From positions 12,592,707 to 12,656,706 of the forward strand of contig OX578145.1 in NCBI GenBank assembly GCA_951213105.1: a DNA stretch of 64,000 nt, given 5' to 3'. Under the pieces are notes generated by a model that was given only the letters and a program-made list of their open reading frames with translations, had not been told where the DNA came from and did no database searches. Below are positions 56,394 through 64,000 of this stretch, one piece after another. Numbering within the stretch: position 1 is the stretch's first letter; every line of letters starts with the position of its first letter. The translations under genes and the position numbers were made by a program. This DNA comes from Amaurobius ferox. Lineage: Eukaryota; Arthropoda; Arachnida; Araneae; Amaurobiidae.

Positions 56394-57947
56394 GCACATT
56401 CCTATGACGAGTCAGAGGTGGGCTGGAATGCATTAGAGTGTGGTGAGGCGGAGCAAAATAACGTTCCACTCGCATTAAATATCAATATATCCATCAATTA
56501 AAGCAATTGTTTTTTATAATTTACATTTTATTTTGCTGGAAAATGCATCTTTTAATCGAAACTTACACATTTGGTACCACGGCACTAAATGTGTTATCCT
56601 TAAAATTGTTTTTACCCCGAGATGACCAGGAGAAGCGCTCAAATTTCTGCTTGGGTTAGAGCATGCGCAGAGTCTTTTCCTCTTGCTGTTAATATTGACA
56701 CTGTGCCAAGTACTTTGCCGTTAGCCGACGCTAGCTTCTCTTTCTTCATATCACCGCACGCCACTGCGTGGGATGATGATAAAGTTAATCCAAAAAATTG
56801 ACATATATCTCGTAAGACAGCAATATGCCAAATATGTAACATTAAGCATTTATCTTAGAGTACCATCATAGAAAAGAAAACCCCATTCACTTATATTAAT
56901 TTCCGTAGCGAGATTTTATCAGGTTAAAAACCCTTTGGGTCTACCCCTCACTGACGGTGACTAAATAAATAAATAAATATGCCGAATATAAAATTTTCTC
57001 AGCAAGACGAAAGAAAAATCAAAACGAACTAATAAGTATCGTCTTGTCTTGTTTTTCGTCTTGTAAAGTCTCGTATATTTTTATTCGAACTTGTCTTATC
57101 TTGTTAAGATGTTTCTGTTTTTGTGAACACCAATCTTGTGTGTTACTCCTCACTTTAGATTGACTGGATCGTACTTCTCTTTGCTTTTTGATTGTTTCTC
57201 TTAGATAGACTCTTAATGTAACCGCCTCCCCCCCCCCCCACCTCTCCTGTTTCTCTAATATGTGCCCATTTCTTCTTTTTGACTTATGGATTGTTAGTTC
57301 TCCTGCAATGACGAAGGAGATGCAGCGTATCCTCAAAACAGCTGTATGCTGCTATATTGGTATATTATTTTCGCTTAAATACGTTGCCCATGCTTTCCTC
57401 ATCATTTGCATAAAGTGTTTCTTACTTATTAAAAGTTTAAAAGTTAGTAATATGGAACAAAAATGGCGGTAACGCCAACCAGTTGGGTCGGTGACACTTA
57501 CACAGTTCAACGTAACTGTATATATATATAAAAAAAAAAACAGTGTAAACGACGGGAGCAAAGCACTTACTTTTCAAGTTACCGGACGTTACAGTCCTTT
57601 GTCTATGGCGAAGATGACACAACTTCAAAAAACCTCATATGCATATTATATACAACACAAACAAGTCTCATAAATAAAATTCCATTCTCACATTAAAGTT
57701 CAACATGATAAAATTTATTGCATACCTGAGTCGCCCTATACTTTTACACTTAGCTGCGAAACTAAGTATCTCAAATATCTTGCCGTTTCCAGAGGTTACA
57801 TTCTTTTTTTATTGGCAAAGCATTACGTTCTATGTTTTTAATCAACTTTTTATGCTGTTATTAACGAAGTATTTTATTGCAGAATAATTTTTAATAATTT
57901 TCACAGCATGGGAAAAGTAAAATGAAGCATTTTGTTGTCGTTGTTCG
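56394..57947. other. No gene recognised
   Basis: AT-rich, with (AAAT)n near 56,965 and C11 near 57,228. A GC-richer stretch at 56,625-56,770 has a 67-codon minus frame with no motif. Short frames at 57,019-57,887 overlap on both strands and are unsupported. Confidence 0.4.
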
Positions 57948-58420
57948 ACCCAGACCGTCCTACCTACTCGAAGGTGTGGAAGATCCAGACGACCGACTCA
58001 ACCGAGAGCTTAGAGCAATTGTTTGGGCAGCCGGAGAAAAGTACCAGAAAGAAACCGGCCCGACCTACTAGAATGGCGTAAGTTATTTGTTTGGACAACC
58101 GGGACAGTGTCATCCAATTGAGACCAAAACTCAGTGGGGACGGCATGCTCAGGGGTCGTACTCTCTTTCCTCTACTACTATAAACCTTATATACCTGTAT
58201 GATCTAGTCCAACCACCAAGCTCTTGGAAGGACTTAAGAACCCACATATTTAAAGTGACAGTACTCTGCGTGAACACAGGGACAGTTTGGGCAAAGCCAG
58301 GAATCAAACTTGAGTCGTCCAAGTGGAATAAGTCTCCGCGTGGACACAGGGACAGTTTAGGCAAGGACTGGATTCTGATTCGGATCGTCCCGCGCGCTAA
58401 CCACTAGGCTGTCCCACCCC
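57948..58420 (-). mobile_element. tRNA-derived SINE, copy 5, composite and decayed
   Basis: The minus-oriented body (58,075-58,410) is recognisable from GTGTCATCCAATTGAGACC to CGCGCGCTAACCACTAGGCT. A duplicated segment with GTGRACACAGGGACAGTTT occurs near 58,270 and 58,338. The 3' side (57,948-58,070) contains two successive hairpin tails, the second (about 57,975-58,035) resembling the 55-bp micro-element. Confidence 0.65.
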
Positions 58421-58499
58421 AAATAAGATATTTTCCACATTTGAAAAAAAAAAAATTTGTACACTCTGACATTAGTGATGCAAAATCTAACATGTCCCG

Positions 58500-59240
58500 G
58501 AAAACGAGAACTAGAGAAGCCCACTATTCCCCTTTATCAATATCACAGAAAAAGAATGTGCATCGACGTCACGGATTTAGTACTGATTCGCTATTAGAAG
58601 CCATCCAATACATCAATCATAGCAGCTGGTAACACAAAAAAGAGCGAGTGTCTTAACAAGCGTCAACGTTTTCACGAGGCAGTTTACTTTCGGCTGCCAT
58701 TTACACCAGAAGATTAGAGAAACGAGCGGGGCTAATTTTCGGGCATTAATCTTTTCATTGATATTCCGATGGTGTGGACCGACGGCATGGCTAGAATGTA
58801 AGAGATTTGGCGGGGATTCTATTAATCGGCGATGTTTCAACATGCCTTTGCCTTGTTTGACACATGCCTGGCAACCTGCACTTCAAATCTATCCGCCGAC
58901 GTTCACCAAAGAGTATGTATAACTGGAACCTTGGGTAACAAAACAGCTGATCATTTCGCTAAAATAGCAACCTTTCGTGGTGTAGAATTAAATAATGTTC
59001 CTCATGTATACTCTCATTCTCGTTTTTGAACTTTATATACTGTTGATCTTTCTTTCTCCTAATTTCAAACAAATTTATGATTTATTTTCTTACCCGACAT
59101 GGCTTACCTTTGCAGATTTAAGATCAAATTCACTCCTAATTGTCTATGTGTGAATATTGTATAATATTGGTAATATAAATCATTTCAATTTTGATTGTCC
59201 ATTAACTAAAAGTTATCATTTAAATAAACCGTCAGCCGGA
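58500..59240 (+). pseudogene. Decayed LINE: RNase H and C-terminal Cys-rich tail
   Basis: Three scraps occur in the order expected of a non-LTR retrotransposon. HGFSTDSLLEAIQYIN (about 58,574-58,621) resembles the (F)TDSxSALxAI block of LINE RNase H. GTLGNKTADHFAKIATFRGV (about 58,929-58,988) resembles GHxGNExADxxAK. CRFKIKFTPNCLCV (near 59,114-59,155) followed after a break by GNINHFNFDCPLTKSYHL (near 59,169-59,225) resembles the terminal CxC...H...C domain. Stops and frameshifts separate them. It is a plausible relative of the SINEs' mobiliser, but dead. Confidence 0.5.
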
Positions 59241-59367
59241 TGATCAGGATGTGAAAAATAAATTAATTGGAGCTAAGATTCATACTATTTAAGGTGCTCC
59301 GTAGAGCAGGCAGCAACCGAATTTTGTTCCAAAATTTAAAAATCTTTTACACAGGCTTTTTCATCCG

Positions 59368-59422
59368 GCCGTCCAAATAGTTGCTCAAGTCCTCAGGATG
59401 AGTCGGACGGTCTGGGTCTTCA
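59368..59422 (+). mobile_element. 55-bp hairpin micro-retroposon, copy 3
   Basis: Flanked by a 17-bp perfect direct repeat ACAGGCTTTTTCATCCG (59,351-59,367 and 59,423-59,439). The insert reads (CCG)GCCGTCC, loop, GAGTCGGACGGTCTGGGTCTTCA. The stem is CCGTCC/GGACGG, where copies 1 and 2 have CCACAC/GTGTGG. Confidence 0.75.
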
Positions 59423-59439
59423 ACAGGCTTTTTCATCCG

Positions 59440-59799
59440 CGTCCCTTATCTCAGAAACTAAATGAAGTAAAGTGCTGATTTTTTTTTTAATTTTATAACA
59501 GGTATAGGCATGATGACACAATAGTTCATTAATTGCCCCTCAAATGTTTATATCATTGCGTCAAAGATAGCAAATTTTAGTTTTCTATGAATTTTTCACA
59601 TTTGCCCGTAAACTCTAAAGCCAACTAATCTATGTAAATGACATTGAAAATCTGTCTGTTCGTATGTTTGCAAATCATCGCGGGAGAACGGCTGCACCGA
59701 ATTTCATGAAATATTGCGGATGGCCATGGAACAGCACCCCCTTAAAATTGAGTCCATGTTTCGAGTTTCTAGAACCAGGGGCTGTTTAGATATTAATTA
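59440..59799. other. Probable fragment of another Helentron-like repeat
   Basis: 59,630-59,760 has CTGTCTGTTCGTATGTTTGC, CGGCTGCACCGAATTTCATG and a GTTTAGATATTAATT end, wording close to the 5' part of families 1-3 (GTCT core, then CGATTCGAACGAAATTTGG). Only one copy is in the window, so boundaries are unknown. Confidence 0.35.
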
Positions 59800-61092
59800 A
59801 AAAGAAAGATCAATCATGCATAGCATTGATTATGAAACACTTTCCAACTTCGATACAATTTTATTTAAGCATCTCTAAAATGCGATATATTCCTCGGTAA
59901 TATTTTTAAAATTATCACAATACTACATTAATTTATTATATTTGAAAACTTAAAACTTCATCGAAAAAAATGAACTTCATTCAAATGAGGGCATTGAAAT
60001 ATAAATTGCCTGGTTTAAACATCTCTAAAATGCGATACATTTCTCGGTAATATTTTTAAAATTATCATAATACTACAATAATTTATTATATTTGAAAACA
60101 TCATCGAAAACAAATGAAATTTATTCAAATGACATCATCGAAATATAAATTGCCTGGCTCTTTATATAAAAGCAGCATTTCATTCATAAACCTTTTTCCA
60201 TTCCTTTCATTTATCACAATACTATAATAATTTATTTTATTTAACAACATAAAACCATGGAGGTACAAGTAATTTAACTCCATGCTTAAAACTTCATCGA
60301 AAAAATCGTTTGCTTATCTGTGTAAAATCATTGAATGTTTCATTCATATCAGCTATATTGCAGACTCCATGAGCTAAATAATTTTGCGTTAAAGAAATGC
60401 AGCAATTCTTATATAACTCATTCTACATATTTTGCTGTTAACATTTTCCATAAGTGAAAATTAAGCTTCGTTGTAGAAATAATCAAAGTTTGTTGATCAC
60501 TTAAACTCAAATATATTGTAATTGCGTTGTTTCTGTATGTAGATGCACAGAATTTAAGCAAAAATAAAACGGTTTTAGGATGGATACAATGCTAAATATG
60601 AATTAAAAAGAACTTTAAAAATCACGTTATTGACACAAGATGGATGCCATATTCTATTTTGAATTGGGTCACGTGATCTCTTTAGATAATGATCGCGTGA
60701 TCTCTTCATATAAAGAGTGCAATTATTATTTTAATTTTTATTTAAAAAACTACAGAATATATTTTGCTGAAATTTTCTTTATATTTTATGGGATAATTTG
60801 AATATTTCCTAAAACTTTCGAAGCAATTTGTGAATTTTTAATTTGCTTAAAAAATGTTTGAAAAATTAGGTCTCATACGTTTCAATGTATTTCATTTTTT
60901 CAACCCAGGTTCAATCCAAAACTAATTGGGTGATATTATGCATTTATATTCCTATAGGTCCCACAGACCGTCCGAGCAACATACTAATATTTCATTTTGA
61001 TAAAGTCATTTTTACGGCAGTTCTCGTTCTAACAGACGGACAGACAGACAGATAGACAGAATGAACACTTTTCAACTATGTTGTAAAGTGTT
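59800..61092 (-). mobile_element. Helentron-like family 1, copy j
   Basis: Full 1,293-bp minus copy, from AAGAAAGATCAATCATGCAT at the left to TTGTAAAGTGTT at the right. (GACA)n near 61,038-61,060 is the reverse of the GTCT core. Confidence 0.7.
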
Positions 61093-62399
61093 AACAAGAA
61101 AGATCAATCATGCATAAACATTGATTATGAAACACTTTGCAACTTCAATGCAATTTCATTTAAACAGTCTCTAAAATGCGATACATTCCTCGGTAATATT
61201 TTAAAAATTATCACAATACTACATTAATTTATTATATTTGAAAACTTCAAACTTCATCGAAAAAAATGAACTTCATTCAAAGCACGACATTGAAATATAA
61301 ATTGCCTGGTCTAAACATCTCTAAAATGCGATACATTCCTCGGTAATATTTTTAAACTTATCATAATACTACAGTAATTTATTATAATTGAAAACTTCAT
61401 CGAAAACAAATGAAATTTATTCAAATGACGTCATCGAAATATAACACGCCTGACTCTCTTATAAAAGCAGCATTTCATTCATAAATATTTTTCGATTCAT
61501 TTCATTCATCACAATACTATAATAATTTATTTTATTTAAAAACTTAAGACCATGGAGGTACAACTAATTAAACTCTATGCTTAAAACTTCATCGAAAAAA
61601 TTGTCCTTCCCTCTGTAAAATCAATGAATATTTCATTCATATCAGCTATATTGCAGACTCCATGAGCTAAATAATTTTGCGTTAAAGAAATGCAGCAATT
61701 CTTATATAACTCATTCTACATATTTTGCTGTTTACATTTTCCATAAGTGAAAATTAAGCTTTGTTGTAGAAATAATCAAAGTTTGTTGATCATTTAAACT
61801 CAAATACATTGTAATTGCGTTGTTTCTGTATATAGATGCACAGAATTTAAGCAAAAATAAAGCGGTTTTAGGACGGATACAACACTCAATATGAATTATA
61901 AAGAACTTTAAAAATCACGGTTTTGAGACAAGATGGATGCCATACTTTATTTTGAAGTGGGTCACGTGATTTCTTCATGTAATGTTCACGTGATCGCTTC
62001 ATATAAAAGGTGTAATTATTTTTTTAATTTTTATTTAAAAAACTGAGTATATTTTGCTGAAATTTTTTTTATATATTTTATGGGATAATTTGAATATTTC
62101 CTAAAACATTCGAAGTAATTTGTGAATTTTAAATCCGCTTAAAAATGTTTGAAGAATTAGGTCCCATAGGGTTCAATGTATTTCAATTTTTCCACCCGGG
62201 TTCAATCCAAAACTAATTGGGTGATATTAGCCATTTTTATTCCAATAGGTTCCACAGACCGTCGGAACAACATACTAAAATTTCATTTTGATAAAGTCAT
62301 TTTTACGGCAGTTATGATGCTAACGGGCAGAGGGACAGACAGACAGACAGACAGAATGAACGAAATCATAAACACTTTTCAATTTTGTTGTAAATTGTT
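61093..62399 (-). mobile_element. Helentron-like family 1, copy k
   Basis: Follows copy j at the next base (AACAAGAAAGATCAATCATG) and ends TTGTAAATTGTT. (GACA)n near 62,335-62,355. Head-to-tail tandem with copies j and m. Confidence 0.7.
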
Positions 62400-62896
62400 A
62401 AAAAATTAAAACTTCATCGAACAAAATGAACTTCATTCAAATGACGGCATTGAAATGTAAATTGCCTGGTTTAAACATCTCTAAAATGCGATACATTCCT
62501 CGGTAATGTTTTTAAATTTATCATAATACTACAATAATTTATTATATTTGAAAACTTCATCAAAAACAACTGAAATTTATTCAAATGGCGCCATTGAAAT
62601 ACAACACACCTGGCTCTATCTATAAAAGTAGCATTTCATTCATAAACCTTTTTCCATTCATTTCATTCATCACAATACTATAATAATTTATTCTATTTAA
62701 AAACTTAAGACCATGGAGGTACAAGTAATTAAACTCTATGCTTAAAACTTCATCGAAAAAATCGTCCTTCTCCCTGTAAAATCAATGAATATCAGCTATG
62801 CAGACTCCATGAGCTACATAATTTTGCGTTAAAGAAATGCAGCAATTCTTATACAATTCATTCTACATATTTTGCTGTTTACATTTTCCATAAGTG
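62400..62896 (-). mobile_element. Helentron-like family 1, copy l (both ends truncated)
   Basis: Starts inside the family at AACTTCATCGAACAAAATGA and breaks off after TTTTCCATAAGTGA, where copy m begins. Confidence 0.6.
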
Positions 62897-63874
62897 AACA
62901 AGAAAGGTCAATCATGCATAAAGCATTGATTATGAAACACTTTTCAACTTCAATGCAATTTTATACAAACATCTCCCAAATGGGATACATTCCTCGGTAA
63001 TATTTTTAAAATTATCACAATACTACATTAATTTATTATATTTGAAAACTTCATCGAAGAAAATGAACTTCATTCAAATGACGGCATTGAGATATTAATT
63101 GCCTGGTTTAAACATCTCTAAAATGCGATACATTCCTCGGTAATATTTTTTAAATTATCATAACACTACAATAATTTATTATATTTGAAAACTTCATCGA
63201 AAACAAATGAACTTTACTCAAATGACGTCATCGAAATATAAATAGCCTCTATGTAAAAGCAGCATTTCATTCATAATCATTTTTCCAATCGTTTAAATTC
63301 ATCACAATACTATAATAATTTAATTTATTTAAAAATTTGAAAAATTGTTATCTACCATATTTATTTTAAAATGTGAAACCTTTCTCATATATAAAATAAT
63401 GAAACTCTTGGAAAGATATTTATTATATAATATATCTCTTTTTCCTTTCTGTAGGATATAACGAGAGTTAGAATTTAATTGAATTTGTTTTTCTCCCTAT
63501 ATAAAATAATTTTTATTTAAAAAACTACCTAACATATTTTACTGAAATTTTTTTATATATTGTATGGGATAATTTGAATATTTCCTAAAATTTTCAAAGC
63601 AATTTGTGAATTTTAAATTTGCTTAAAAAATGTTTGAAACATTAGGTCCCATAGGATTCAATGTATTTCATTTTCTCAATCCGGGTTCAATAAAAAACTA
63701 ATTGGGTGATATTATTCATTTATATTCCCATAGGTCCCACAAACCGTCTGAAAAACTACTAAAATTTCATTTTAATAAAGTCATTTTTACGGCAGTTATC
63801 GTGCTGACGGACAGACAGACAGACAGACAGAATGAACGAAGTCATAAACACTTTCAACTATGTTGCAAAGTGTT
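62897..63874 (-). mobile_element. Helentron-like family 1, copy m (variant interior)
   Basis: Starts AACAAGAAAGGTCAATCATG and ends GCAAAGTGTT. 63,340-63,520 carries the alternative interior seen in copies f and i, in place of the usual body. (GACA)n near 63,811-63,830. Confidence 0.65.
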
Positions 63875-64000
63875 AAATAAATAGGCTTCGTTGTAGATAT
63901 AATCAAATTTAGATGATCATTTAAACTCAAATATATTGTGTTATTTCAGAATGTAGATGCATAGAATTTAAGCAAAAATAAAGCGGTTTTAGGACGGATA
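63875..64000 (-). mobile_element. Helentron-like family 1, copy n (cut by window end)
   Basis: Begins mid-family at AGGCTTCGTTGTAGATATAATC and continues to the last base, so the tandem array extends beyond the window. Confidence 0.6.

Noticed and set aside
59800..64000. Classical satellite centromere
   Set aside because: Units carry transposon-type ends and truncated or variant copies; only a few units are visible, so a centromere claim is unsupported.

Overview
The window is AT-rich eukaryotic DNA built almost entirely from transposable elements, simple repeats and their relics. I found no intact host gene with a recognisable exon structure and no credible rRNA or tRNA gene. The transposon set points to an arthropod, most likely a spider: Naiad-type Penelope-like retroelements, a Tc1-like transposase beginning MPLRRCRRP, a tRNA-derived SINE and Helentron-type non-autonomous elements. 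That host assignment is inference from repeat content.

Layout. Positions 1-10,100 and 24,770-29,700 are dominated by Naiad elements. One, on the minus strand at about 4,968-10,006, has an intact 906-codon ORF (GIY-YIG endonuclease, then a CxC motif, then reverse transcriptase) and two 590-bp direct repeats that are almost identical, so it inserted recently. The other copies are truncated and broken, and most abut (AT)n tracts. Positions 10,100-16,700 hold a degenerate threefold tandem repeat, a dispersed 0.65-kb repeat, a relic of Helentron-like family 4 and a solo LTR with a 4-bp target duplication. Positions 16,670-22,020 carry a 0.9-kb Helentron-like family (family 2). Positions 22,430-26,450, 35,930-45,820, 53,520-54,650 and 59,800-64,000 carry a 1.29-kb Helentron-like family (family 1), partly in tandem. 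Positions 30,287-32,000 hold tandem repeats and a nest of insertions (MITE, 59-bp micro-retroposon, SINE). Minisatellites lie at 30,860-31,070 and 39,330-39,920. A dead Tc1 element interrupted by a SINE lies at 51,320-53,061, a mariner-like element at 55,486-56,367, and a decayed LINE at 58,500-59,240.

The most novel observation is a set of 54-59-bp elements at 15,626, 31,573 and 59,368. Each is flanked by a 14-18-bp target-site duplication. Each is one hairpin whose stem varies by compensatory base-pair changes, and each starts at the same base. The same hairpin forms the 3' end of the 285-303-bp tRNA-derived SINE. This suggests that a minimal hairpin is sufficient to be mobilised by a LINE reverse transcriptase. 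The autonomous machinery readable here is the Naiad protein alone; the SINEs and micro-elements need a LINE in trans and the Helentron-like elements need an absent Rep-helicase.
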